Assembly (NCBI RefSeq): GCF_040807025.1
Contig: NC_090964.1
Location: 9,944,214-10,008,213, forward strand
Direction of reading: 5' to 3'
Length of the DNA: 64,000 bases
Origin: Struthio camelus
Taxonomy: Eukaryota > Chordata > Aves > Struthioniformes > Struthionidae
Part shown: positions 27,326 to 38,118 of the stretch, piece by piece
Layout of the letters: every line of letters begins with the position of its first letter
How positions within the stretch are numbered: the stretch's first letter is position 1
Made by a program: the position numbers and the translations under genes
The notes under the pieces: generated by a model
What the model saw: only the letters and a program-made list of their open reading frames with translations
Databases searched by the model: none
What the model was told of the DNA's origin: nothing

Positions 27326-28009
27326 GGCCGAGCCGGCTTCCCGCAGTGCCCGCTGCCGGGTGGCTGCCTCACGGCCGCAAGAGCAAAGTCAGCCCAGGGA
27401 AATAAGAAAATCGTGTCCCTTGAACGTGAGCGTTTCTTCTGTAAACAGGCCCAGGGCCTCGTAGCCGTAATCCTCGCTAACGCCAAGCTCTGATTAAAAC
27501 GCCGGTGTTGAGTGAGCTGTAATCCTTGCCACCTCAGGGCCATTTTGTTACATATAACCATTAAAACCTGCTTTCTCTAAATGAAATAAAATAGGAGCAG
27601 AGATAACAAAACTCATTGCTTTTTCGTATGTATATAAAAGAAAGAAACATTTCGCATTCAGAAAAAAAGTTAATAAATGGCCGAGCCCCAACAGATGGGG
27701 GTGTGTGCGGAATTTGCATTTTTCAGATTAACATGCACGAGCGAAGACAGAAAACGCGCTTGCCCCGGGGAAATAATTTGAGAAATCTTTGCATATTTTA
27801 TTTAAAAGCATGCCGCGTTAGGCAGGGTAATAATGCAGAGCGATGGTGATTAGGTTAGGCCTGGAGGGATCACAGCCTGGGACCCTCGCTCCCCTCGCTG
27901 GCTCGCTCCCATCCTCCCTCCAAGCCCCCCGTCAGCCTTTGGCTTTACCCCCCAAATGCCCAGGCTGAAAAATGACCCCACTGGGGGCTATTCCCATCTC
28001 CAAGTGCTT
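27326..28009. promoter_or_regulatory. AT-rich complex island right of the minisatellite
   Basis: The segment 27490-27860 is complex and AT-rich, with ATATAACCATTAAAACC, GGAATTTGCATTTTTCAG (an octamer-like ATTTGCAT at about 27712-27719), GAAATAATTTGAG, CTTTGCATATTTTATTTAAA and GGTAATAATGCAG. It is flanked on both sides by CpG-rich sequence. Enhancer function is a guess from composition. Confidence 0.3.
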
Positions 28010-28890
28010 CCCGCGCCTCCCACGACGGGAACGGTGCCCCCGGCCCCTGCTCTCTGCCGGCGGCGGTGTCGCCCCCGGGCCGCCCGCGGGGCCCCCAGGC
28101 GCCGGGCTGCACCGCTCCGTCGTTTCGGAGGCTCCCGGGCCCCGGCCACCTCCTGCCGCTCAGCCGTCCCGCCGGCCGCGCGCTTTCTGGGAGACCAGCT
28201 CAAGTCAAGGCTTGGCACCAGCCTGGGACTTACGGAGTCGCCCCGCGGCGCTAAGGGATGCGGGCACCCAAATCCCTTGGGCTGCTCGGGAAATCCCGGC
28301 GCAGAGCCCGGGAGCGCTGAGCCTCCGAGTAAGCTGGGCTGTGGTTAAAAAGTTGTAGCACCTTGCTCCCTTTTGAAGTCACAGCAGTAAATCAAGGATC
28401 ATCCCTTAAAACGCATCTCAGCCTCCCAACGCTTCATGTGGAATATGTTTTAAAAACGCACGGGCTTCGTTGTGGGGATTCGTGCAGCTTAAAAGAAATT
28501 GGATGATCTCTCATAAACTGCGTCCGCGGGAACGCTAACAGCCTGCTTATCGCTTTTATAGATCGTTAAATCCATAGATCAGAAAGCGCTTGACAAAGGT
28601 GTTTTTTGTCTCCCCGTTGCACGGAGAAGGAAGAGGAAGGTAGAACGAGTTGTGCGGGAGCGTCCGGCCGGCCCTTCGAGGGGCAGCGGCGATGGGGGCG
28701 TCGGGAGCCCGCGAGGCGGCTGCCGCCCTCCAGCCTCTGCGGCGTTTCGGACCCTTCCTTGGGCTCCCGCCCGGACGCCCCCGCAGAGCCCCGGCGGCTG
28801 GAGGGGCGGCGCAGGCGCCCGCCGAGCCCAGGCGCTGCGCAGGGACGGCTCCCGCGGCTCCCATCAACACCCGTGCTGCGAGGTCGGGCT
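28010..28890. other. CpG-rich blocks with no gene
   Basis: Two CpG-dense pieces (about 28010-28340 and 28640-28880) are separated by an AT-rich piece at 28350-28620 containing TGGAATATGTTTTAAAAACG and CTTTTATAGATCG. Confidence 0.55.
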
Positions 28891-30500
28891 GCAGCCTGCC
28901 ATGCACCAGTCTGAAGTCCCCGCAGCGGTGCGGTTTAACAGGGTGCTAATTGGGCAGCGGGGAAGGGAGGACAAGGACCATAAATAGGAGGCACAGCAGG
29001 GGCAGGAGCTTTTGCACCAGGCTGGAGGAGGCATTGGGGGGGGGGTGCTGCTTGGTGGGTACATGGGGTGTCTGCAGGGCCCCCTGTGCTGCCCTGCTGC
29101 AGGAGGGGTCTGTGGGGTGGCCCTCAGCAGGGGCTTTCCTCTCCGCAGGGAGCTTTTGGAGCTGGCTCGGGGGGCTCTTGGCCTTCCTGCTTGTGCTTCC
29201 TAGGGAGATCAGGTGAGCTCCCAAAGGCAGGAGGAGGGAGAAGCCTGGGGGTGTGGGGGTGTGCTGGGTCTGCAGCCTCCCTGGGGCCGGCGTGGGTGCG
29301 GGCAGCCTGGGTCGTGGTGCAGCTGGAAGCTGTGCAGACCCAAGCAAAGGCAGGATTACTGCAATCCTACCCAAAAGAGGAAAGGCACAGAAAACAGGGC
29401 TGCAACAGCACTTCAGCCTTGGAAATCTTAATCTTTTCTCAAAGAGGCCATTTCATCCTGGTGTTTGAGACTTAAGGTCTCATTTCTCAGGTTTTCTGGG
29501 TGAGGAGGTCTTTCAGCTGGGGGGGGATCTAAGGGGGCTGCAAGGAAAGCAGCTCTGTGCAATGCAGCAAAGGAGCTAGAGGCGCAGGGCACAGGTGCAC
29601 CTGGGAGCTGGGGTGCTGCTCTGACCCTCGGGGCCACCCCACTGCAGCCCCAGGATAGCAGCACTGGATGCCCGGACCCTGTTGCCTGGGCTGCCGTCAT
29701 CCCCCGGCCCCTTCCCCGGGCTCCAGCCCTGGCTCGCCAGGGGACAGGAGACCTTCTCCCCGGCAAAGCCAGGCCTGGGCCAGCCCCTGCCACGTCCCCC
29801 AGCTTTGAAACCCGACCCGGGGCAGCACTAGCCTGGCTCGCTCCCTGTCTGCTCCCATTATTAATAAACTTTGACGGGCTCCCTTCTGCCCTTAATGGGA
29901 TTAGTGTTATTTTCATGCGGTGCTGCAGGGCAAAGGACTGAAGAAGTGGCTGATCTGTAAACTAAAGGGTGCTAATCTATAGAGGGTGGGTCCCCGTCCC
30001 CCGTCCTCGTAGCCGGCGGCGCTGGGTGCGGTAATCAATTAAAAGAGGGGATTAGAGGTGCCGTGGTCACCTTCCGCAGCCGGTCGGGTCGCCGCGGCCC
30101 TCGGGAAGGAAAACCAAATCCTCGCCGCCAGCCGCTCTGCACCCAAAGGAGCAGCGGGGAAAAATCTCTTGTTAAGACATTAATGGCCACAATTTGCTTA
30201 GTGCGTCTGGCCGGGCTTTGTAAAGTGATGCTGATCTAAAGCACAATTTCACTGTCTCTTTAAGAAAAACACAAAAACAGAAAACAAAACTTTGAGAGCT
30301 TTGGTTTTGCTATAAACTTGGGGGGGGGGGGGAAGCAAACAACCTGACGGAATGGTTTTGCTTTTGGTTCATGGGGGTTGTTTTAAATATAAATTATTTC
30401 AGTGAAGGAAAGGGCACCTGGCTCGGGTCGAACACGTAGAGATACAGTTCCTCCGTGCACAGTTGTGCGTGGGAGGTTTTTCACCTGTGGATTTTTTCCT
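28891..30500. other. Intergenic; G-rich strip and AT-rich island
   Basis: Segment 28960-29330 is G-rich, with a G10 run at about 29037-29046. Segment 29850-30060 contains TTATTAATAAACTTTG, CTTAATGGGATTAG and GTAATCAATTAAAAG. Segment 30150-30400 contains GACATTAATGGCCAC and a G13 homopolymer (30320-30332). No gene is seen. Confidence 0.5.
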
Positions 30501-31539
30501 GACCAGAAACGTTGGCCGGTTGGCGAGTGGATGCGATGACCCAGGCGGGCTCTCGGTGTCGGCCGGGACCCGCCGCGACGCCGCCCGCGCGGAGGTCCGC
30601 TGAGCTGCCTCGAGCGTCTGCAAGTCGCCTGCAAAGGGCACCCGGGCGCGTGACCGCTCCGGAGCCGCAGCGTCGCTTGGCGGCACGCCGGCCCGGTGCC
30701 CGGCCGGGCTCTGCCCGCGGCTTTCGCTCCTCCCGGCACCGTGCAATTGCTTTTCGGGGCGTGCACGTGTTTGTGCTTGTCCTGTGCCACGTGGACGGCA
30801 GCAGCCGGGGAAGCCTCCGGGCGCGCGCCCCGTGCAGGGCCACCGGCCGGAGCCGGGCCAGCAGCCACCGCGGTTGTTCCCCCAGGCTGGGGAGGCCCTT
30901 GCGGACACGGTGCCTCCCGCTCGGCTCCCAGCAGCTCTGTGCGGCATCCTTAGCCGGCTCCGAAAATCCCACCTCCAGCTCCCTCCTGTCTGCGCCAGCC
31001 CCATCCCGGCGCTTCCCCCCGCCCGCGAAAGCCAGGAGAGCGGCCGCCCGGCTCCGGCCCCGCGGAGGAGCGTTGTGAGCGCGAACCGACGCTCGGCGCC
31101 GCGGCGAGGCCCCTTCCCGGCTCGCGGCCCGGCCGCAGGCAGAGCCGTCGAGGGAGCGAGCGCCGCGGGGCCGAACCCTCCCCTTGGCAGGGGTTTAATC
31201 CTCGGAGCCGCCCGGCTTCCCGCGCTCCATTTCCATGCGCTGTGGATTAGGGACCAGCCCCCGAGCGCTCCTTTGTCCTCCCTATTGTGGAGCATTTTGC
31301 TCGCCTCTGCTTTAGACCTTGTAACCGTTTTGCTGCCTTTTAAAAGCAGGCTGAATAGGGGGTGGGCTGGGGCGCGGGGGAGGTGGGCAGCCCAGGAGCC
31401 GAGGCTTTGAGGTTGAAGAGGAGCATTCAGGCTGCAGCTGCCCCGTCTCGGCGCGGTCCCGGTGACCCCCACCGGCGCCGCGGCCTCCACCGAGCGTCGC
31501 TGGCAGCTCGGCGGCTCCGGGACAATCCACCTGCTTGCT
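30501..31539. other. CpG-island-like block with no gene
   Basis: This is CpG-dense sequence with a minus-strand open frame (30399-31547) of 382 codons that matches no protein I know and overlaps open frames of similar length on the plus strand. It is treated as composition-driven. Confidence 0.55.
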
Positions 31540-31830
31540 CGGGACAAGCACTTTCATGCCTATTGGGATTAGAGATTTTAAGTGTCGTTCCAAATTGTGC
31601 GGATAAACAGTCTTGTGGAAACTTGTTATCGTAGCAAAAAGGCCCCCGCCACCACCCTTAGTCCCTGGCCTTTTGTTCGGGCAATTTTTATTGGCGGATT
31701 GGATTTGATGAGGTTTAAGGTTTATTCTAAGGACTCCATTGAAGAGCTGATCCTTTGTCTCACGCCGCGGAGCGTGAAGAATATGAAACGTAGGCAAAAA
31801 TAAATCTGCTTTTCACGCGCATTAGCCCCC
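31540..31830. promoter_or_regulatory. Complex element between CpG islands (candidate enhancer)
   Basis: The sequence includes TTGGGATTAGAGATTTTAAG (GGATTA core), CGGATAAACAGTC, GTTATCGTAGC, AATTTTTATTGGCGG and AGGTTTAAGGTTTATTC. It is non-repetitive and sits in a window where both flanks are CpG islands. Confidence 0.35.
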
Positions 31831-34219
31831 GGGACACACAGGGACCACCAAACGCCAGCTGAGAGCAGCAGCACCCCAAATCCCTCCGCGCCGTCCCCTC
31901 GCCCCGGCTCGCTCTCCCGCACGGCCGGCCCTCGGCCCCCTCTGCGCCCCGGCCTGGCGCAGACCCCGCGGGGGGCGATGCCGGAGCGGGCTTGCTTCCG
32001 ATGTGTTTTGAATTGCAGGAGCAAAGAAGAGGGGCGATAGCTTGATGTGCGAATGGGAGGTGCCCGCTTGAGTCTGCGGACGGCCTGGAGTGCCCCAGCG
32101 GGTGCACGGCACGGCACGGCATGGCACGGCACGGCACGGCCAGCCTGCCCTCCCTGCCCCGGCCGCCGTGGAGCCCGGGGGCGTTGGAGGCTCTGTGAAC
32201 TTTCCCTACTCGCCCCCTCCAAAAAAATCCGACCCTACTGGCAGGTCGGTCCCGTAATCGCTTCATTTATCACCAGCCGCTTCGGGAGAGATTAATCAGC
32301 AGGATAACTTCTAAGGAAAGTTTGCCCCCGGGGCTGCCTTTAATTTGCAAGAAGCTCCCTGCCAGTTTCACCGTCAAGGCGCGTGACCTGCTTGGACACG
32401 CTGCTCGCTGGCACCCAGGAGCGGCCGGCGAAGCGTCGGCCCCGGGTCCCGGCCCCGGCCCGCCTGCAGGGCAGGTTCGGCGGCGCTCCCTGCCCGAACC
32501 GCGGTGCGAGCCCGCGGCAGGCGTTTCTGGAGAGCCCGGAGCATCGGGCAAAGCGTGGTGGGTTGGGCCGGTTCCAGGCCAAAACCGGAGCATACAAAAC
32601 CGGCTTCAATCCGCAGCGGAGCAGCGCGGCCTGGGGGAGCTCGGCGGGCTGGGAGCGGTGCCTCTCGGGGAGGCTCCCACCCTAAGGCAGCCCCGCTTTG
32701 TTTTTCACAGCGTGTTTTCATCCAAGCCTCATCCCCTGAGTGCCTGACCCTTAAATAATACAGTGGGAGCTAAATAATAAATTAGGGAGGAGATAATAAA
32801 TAAATATATAGCTAATAATAAATTAGAGGGAGAGAGGGAAAAAGGGGGAGGCAGAGAAGAGGGGGAGAAGAAAGAGCTCTCCTGCAGCGGGGCAGCACGG
32901 CCGCCGGCCCAAGCGGGCCGATGGCTCGCGCCCGGGCCGAATCCGGGGGTCCCGTCTGCAAAGTTAGGGTCCTCGAGCCCTTCCCTCCGGGATCTCCTGC
33001 TCCGTCTCCAGGCTGGTTGCTCTGGCTGGGGCTGAGGTTAGCGCTAGCGCGCGGCTGGAGGAGCCTGGCAGGTGCGTGCTCTGCGTGGGAGGGTTGTCCC
33101 GCCGCGGCGGCCGGCTGTCCCGGCCTGGCTGAGCGGGAGGCAGGGATGCAAGAGCCGTGCTGCCGGCGACGGGGCGGCCCCGGCGCGGCTGGACCGAGCC
33201 CCCCCGCCGTCCCCCGCCTCCCTTCCCGCTTCCCCTCCGTGCAGCGCGAGCCTTTCCCCGCGTACCCGACGATGCTCCAGCTCCTCCCACCCGGACAACG
33301 CGCGTTATTGCCACGATGCCGTCCTAGGGCTGGGGACCCCGCTGGGCGACCCGGCGCTGGGTTCCTCCGGGAAAGGCAGAAATTCGGGGGCAGAAATTCG
33401 GCCCATCGCTGCACCCGTCTCCCCCTGGGAAAACATCAAGGTTTTGAAATTTGGGCACCTTCCAGAGTGCAACGAAACTGGATCCTTTTGAGGGTTTTCC
33501 TCGGAGAAACGCCCCCCCCCCCACCCCGGACAAGCGGGTCCCAGCGGAGCCCGTCGTCCGCCGGCGCGGGCGTTTGGCTCAGACGGGGCGGATCGTGCAG
33601 CCTTGACGCTGGGGCAGGGCACCGCCAGCAGCACCCGTCCCCGTGGCGCCCGGTCTGCGACGGCTCGGCGCGTCCCGGGCACCAACCCGTCCGCGCACCG
33701 GGCAGGACGGTCCCCGTGGTGTTTGCTCCGCGAGAATTGATGGATGGAGCCTTTTTCCCCCCACCCCTTCCCCTTTCTGCCCCTTCCTCCCGGTCGCGTC
33801 CGCGGGCGCCGCGCCGGGTGCTCGGGCACGGAGAGGAGCAGGAGGATTTGGGGACGGGGAAGGAAAATCCTTGCCCGGGTTCGGAGGGGTTTTCCGGTGC
33901 CCGGCCGGCGGTCCCCCAGCCCCGCGCGCCGGCCCCGCTATTTCGGCCCCCCTCCTCCCCCCGCCCGCCCCAGCTGCCTCTTGAATGCCGCGCGGATTTC
34001 TAAGCCTTTTTTACCCCCAAGGCTGCAGTTCTGGCTTGGCTGCTATCGCGGGGATAAACGCCGGCTTTTCGGCCCCGAGCAGCATCCGGCAGCGGCGGTC
34101 GGGGGCCGCTCCGCTGGGAGCCCCTCTCCTGCCCTCCGGCCACGAGAAAGAGCAGCGTGGCTTAATTCTGCGCAGTATCAGCACCAAACAGACCCAGCCC
34201 AGCGCTACTGGCTGCCCTT
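31831..34219. other. Gene-less CpG-rich block
   Basis: CpG-dense DNA runs through about 31860-32200, 32380-32700 and 32880-34160, broken by an AT-rich purine strip at 32745-32870 (repeated TAATAATAAATTA-like words). A C12 homopolymer lies near 33510-33521. No recognisable gene is present. Confidence 0.55.
32105..32139. repeat. CACGG pentanucleotide microsatellite, 7 copies
   Basis: Seven CACGG units occur in a row with one CATGG variant (unit 4). Confidence 0.9.
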
Positions 34220-35389
34220 AATTCGTCTTTGTCTTCTTCGTTTTCATGAATTTTTAAAAAGTTTGCGTTTCGCCGCCGGCCGGCTTTCGGGGGGGGTGGG
34301 TGGGTGGATTTCGGCGGGGGCGCGTCTTGTGCGGCCCCCCCCTCGCCGCCGTCCCGGTGCACGGAGGGGAGAGGGGCCGTCAGGTGGCGTCTCCCCGGCC
34401 GCCGGCGGGATGGCGGCCCGGCCGGGGCCCGCTCCGTCTCGGGAGGAAGGGCAGCGCCGAGGCTCCCGGCGTCCGCTGAGGCCTGCCCAACTCGTTACTT
34501 GCCCCTTGGTCGCTGCCCGGGCCGGGGGCGAAGCCCCGGCGACTTCGGCCGATTCCTGCCTAACCACCGCGGCGCTTCGGGGCAAGCGGCGTCGCCGAAG
34601 TTGCTGGCGGTTCCCAGCGGCCGCCGGCCGGGGGCGAAGGCGGCACCGGGGGAGCCGATTTCCGGCCGTTGCCTCTCGGGGCCCCGCTGCCCCGCCGCCT
34701 GGTTTGTGAGATTTCTCTGTCATTAAAATGTAAATGAAAACAGACACGAGAAACAATCTGACTTTCCGGCCGAGTTGCTCTTGCTTAATGAGCCGCCCCG
34801 AAGGGGGACGTGCGGCAGCAGCGCCGCCTCCAAGGGAGCCGAGCGGTTTGCTCCGGCGGGGAACAGCTCCGGGAGAAGAACCGGGCGAGGGGGAGCGGCG
34901 CCCCTCCGGGTTGGCTCCCGAGCGGGCGCTGCCCGAGCCACGCGCCCCAGCGAAGCCCGGAGCACGCGGCAGCGCGAAGCCCAAAGCTCGGCCCGGCCCG
35001 GGGGCAGCTCTCCGCGGCTGGCGCTCAGCTGTGGCAGGGGCGCGCCAGCCCCCCGTCCCCCCGGCGAGCGTGGGAAAGGCGCCGAGGGGCTGCGCCCTGC
35101 CCGGGGCTCCTCTGGCCCGCCGGCCCCCGCAGACCTCCCCGGCGGGCGGCCGAGCACCTCGCCGGCCCGGCAGCCCCGCGCCCCGGCAGCCGGCGCGCCG
35201 CTTCCAGCCCAGCCGCGGCCGCCCGCCGGGCGAAGCCGGGGGAGGCGAAGGGCCGTCGTCCGGCTGCGAGCGCGGCAGGGGAGAGCCGCGAGTCTCTGCG
35301 AGGCGGCGGGCGCGCCGCCGGATCCCGCGATGCCGGTCTCGCAGGCACTTTTCAGAGCGGAAACAAGCTGCGAGAGGTTTTTAAATACA
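34220..35389. other. CpG-rich block with no gene
   Basis: Dense CpG at about 34280-34700 and 34790-35340 flanks a short AT-rich piece (34700-34780) with CATTAAAATGTAAATGAAAAC and an octamer-like ATGTAAAT. Both strands are open over long stretches in several frames. Confidence 0.55.
34289..34307 (+). other. G-quadruplex-forming motif
   Basis: A G8 run is followed by T-GGG-T-GGG-T-GG. This contains four G3 tracts with single-base loops, the most stable class of predicted quadruplex. Formation in cells is not shown by sequence. Confidence 0.6.
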
Positions 35390-35740
35390 TCCCAGCCTGG
35401 CTCGCTGGATGGTAATGGCCCAAGACGATTAATTTTCTTTTGTACTTTCATGGCCTCAGTTATCACATCATTTGATTTTATTTTTAAAGACTATTTTTAA
35501 GCCCGCAGAATACTGGAAATAGTTAGAACGGATTCAGATTACAAGGTAAAGTATTTCCCTCCAAACCTTCATAAACACTTGATTTTTTTTTTTTAATGCT
35601 TTCAAAGAAGGGCAACGCTTGCCAAATCTTGCTTTGTGCAGTAAAGTCAGTCCAGTGTTACAGGGATTTAATATAATAATAACAATAAACGTTCAGAGGA
35701 GACCTGAAAAACAAAGGGCCCTGTCTGCCGCGTATGGAAA
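35390..35740. promoter_or_regulatory. AT-rich complex island (candidate conserved element)
   Basis: It includes GACGATTAATTTTCTTTTGT, CCTCAGTTATCACATCATTTG and GATTTTATTTTTAAAGAC. It has sharply lower GC than both flanks and no repeat structure apart from a T10 run (about 35586-35595). Confidence 0.35.
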
Positions 35741-36230
35741 TTCAAGATCGCATGCCCCGAGGTCCGTAGCTGACTTTTCCCCGCGCGCCGCGCCGGGGCC
35801 GGGGAGGGGGTCACGTGCCGGCGTCGCAGCCCGCAGCCCCCGGCAGCGGCTCCCGGCCCCGCGCTCGCTGCAAGCAAACATCAGAATCCAGCCCGTTATT
35901 CGGCAGCGCTTGGAAATCTCCGCGGCCGGCGAGGGGGACCGGGCTGGGCCGCGCGCCGGAGCCGCGGCAGCTCAGCGTTGCAGGTTTTTGCCTCTCTGCT
36001 GGTTTTTTTTTTTCCCCTCCTGCAGTTGGTAGGATTTTTAATTAATTCACAAATCTCCTTCGGTTACTGGCGATGGAGGTGGAAAAGCTCCGTATGAAGT
36101 TGCTTTTGCAAATCAAACCTGGCCGTCCAAGAGCCGCTCCCGGGGCAGGAGGATCCCAGCCGCCGAGGAGGAAGCCCCTCGCTGACGGCGCGGCTCCTCC
36201 GCTTTGATGTGCCCCCGCAGTTATTCTTTC
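35741..36230. other. CpG-rich patches with no gene
   Basis: CpG-dense sequence at 35760-35980 and 36120-36200 is split by a polypyrimidine strip (about 36000-36020) and TTTTTAATTAATTC at 36035-36048. Confidence 0.5.
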
Positions 36231-36320
36231 ATTTCTTGAGCAAATAATCTGGGTGTTCACAATATTTACCTTGGAAATAATTATTTGTGTAAAGCCTCTG
36301 ACCAAGATAAACAGCGCCCG
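36231..36320. promoter_or_regulatory. AT-rich element with forkhead-like and homeodomain cores
   Basis: GAGCAAATAATCTGGG, ACAATATTTACCTTGG (a forkhead-type TATTTAC core) and GGAAATAATTATTTGTG are packed in about 90 bp between CpG islands. Confidence 0.35.
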
Positions 36321-37596
36321 GCTCGGTCTCGCCGCCGGCGGAGGGAGGCAGGCGGCCCCAGGTCCCACGTTGCCCCGAGCCGCGCGCTCCCGTCCGGCGG
36401 CGCGGGTGACGGGGCCAGCACGGAAACCGAGCCGCCTTGCACCCTCGCCTCCTGCGGAGCCGGCAGCGGGGTAGGGGCCGAAGTCCTCGCGGCCCCTCGC
36501 TGCGCGGTGAAAACGAGGACGGAAAAGTCCCGCGGCTCCTTTAGGACCTGGCAGCAGAGCCCGCGCGCGCTCGCCGGGGGGCTCTTGCGTCTCCGAATTC
36601 CCACAGATTCGGGGGCTGCGAAGGAGAAGCAGGAAGGGGGGGGAAACAAACAAAAAAAAAAAGGTGAAGGAAGGTTCAAAGGCCTGCTAGAGCGTCTTTT
36701 TTCATCTCTAGTTAATCTCTGCGAGGCCTGAGGCAAAGTCACCTTCAGGTCACCGCTCAGGTGTCTTTATCTGCCGTGCCCATCTGCCGGTAGCCGCCGG
36801 GGTCCCCCTCCGGCAGGGCAGGGAGCGCCGGGCCGGGCAGGCTGCTAGAGGCAGCGGCCCCCCGCCGCACCGGCCGTGCGACGGAGCAGTCGGGGACTCG
36901 AGCGTTTGGAAGCTTAAAGGCCCTTTGGACAGAGGCCGGCGGAGGGAGCTGCAGCGGGACCCCCGCCTCGCGCCCCCGCTCCCGCACGGAGGCGGAGGGG
37001 CAAATTCGCCCCGGCTCAGCTGCTTTACCGCCAGGCGCCTCAGTAGCCAGGCCACGAGCACAGGGCCGCGGGGCGAAGCCGGCGGCAGGTCCTGACGGCG
37101 AGCGTGGCGACCCATGTCGGAGCAGCAAAACCCCCTCCCCGGGAAGGCGCCGGGTGCCGAGGAGGCTGCTCGGGAGGCGACCGGCCCCTTTGCCACCAAA
37201 ACATCCTTTTCAAAAGTGGGGGTTTAATCCCTGTTTTAGCTCCCCAAGGCAGATCCCTGCTGTGGGACGGGGCTGGTGGTGCGGGCAGCCCTCAGCCCTG
37301 GCCACTGCTGGCATCACACGCTGGGCCGCCGGGATGTGTGCGTATTGCAGTAGCATCTAGCGGTCACTGGGAGCCTGCGACCCGTGCGCTGCCACCGGCG
37401 GCCGTGGCTCTGCCCAGCCGGGCCCGCCGACCGCCCTCCCGCAGGCCCCTCTCCAGCAGCCCTCGTGCGGCGCTGCGCCGGTCTCGGGCTCGCCCCGGCC
37501 ATGGGCCGCCTCGCCTGGGCCTGCCGCAGGCACGCAGCCCCTGGACTAGGAGGAGATTTGCTGGCGGCGTGGATTGCAATTTTGAAATCTTTCCTC
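36321..37596. other. CpG-rich block with no gene
   Basis: CpG-dense DNA at about 36320-36560, 36760-37160 and 37370-37560. No recognisable product occurs on either strand. Confidence 0.5.
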
Positions 37597-37725
37597 CTCC
37601 TCATTTTGCAGATGAGAAACTGAAGTAGTGCCTGACTTTGCACAGAAATTCGGGGTAAAGCTGGGACTGCAGTCCATGCCAGACTGAGAGCTAGGCTTCA
37701 AGCTAAACCACGTTCCTCCTCCTGC
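37597..37725 (-). repeat. MIR SINE relic, best-preserved in the window
   Basis: TCATTTTGCAGATGAGAAAC, then TGAAGTAG, GACTTTGCACAG, AAAGCTGGGACTGCAGTCC and GCTTCAAGCTAAACCACG, follows the reverse complement of MIR over about 130 bp (cattttacagatgaggaaac, tgaggca, agctgggattcgaaccc, gctcttaaccacta), including the tRNA-derived 5' end. Confidence 0.75.
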
Positions 37726-38118
37726 AGTGCATCCACACCATACCTAGAACATGTATCAGATTAACACTTAGCAAAATGCAGCAAATAAACATAGCGTGTC
37801 CTTTTTAATCTCTACTAAAGACGACTGTTTCTGGTGTTCGGTAGGCAGTCCTCACTGAATAAAGTGTAATTAGAACAAAATAGTCTCTTTCCTTTAAATG
37901 ATAAAGTAACACAAACACAAACAGCACAACTTTGAGAGCAGCTTCCAGGTCATGCACCGTGTTAAAGCATGTTCTGCGATGGACAGACACGCACATATAC
38001 ACGCTGGCTGTAAAAAAAGAAAATCTAAATCAAATCTGCTCTGATATTGAGTCAGATATATATATATATATATCTGTCAAAAATATATATATTGGATTTG
38101 AATCAGTTGACAGGTACA
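37726..38118. other. AT-rich intergenic strip with TA repeat
   Basis: Low-complexity (TA)n runs lie at about 38057-38073 and 38085-38093. No gene is present. It lies just beyond the candidate C1orf216 poly(A) signal. Confidence 0.6.

Noticed and set aside
26567-27561. Cysteine/alanine-rich and histidine/threonine-rich frames of 170-293 codons
   Set aside because: They are translations of the 12/13-bp minisatellite, open in several frames on both strands.
30399-31547. 382-codon minus-strand open frame
   Set aside because: Lies in a CpG-rich block with overlapping open frames on the other strand; Arg/Ala/Pro/Gly-rich translation typical of non-coding GC-rich DNA.
32921-34709. 360- and 321-codon plus-strand frames
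   Set aside because: Same compositional effect; sequence is Pro/Arg/Ala-rich without a known family.
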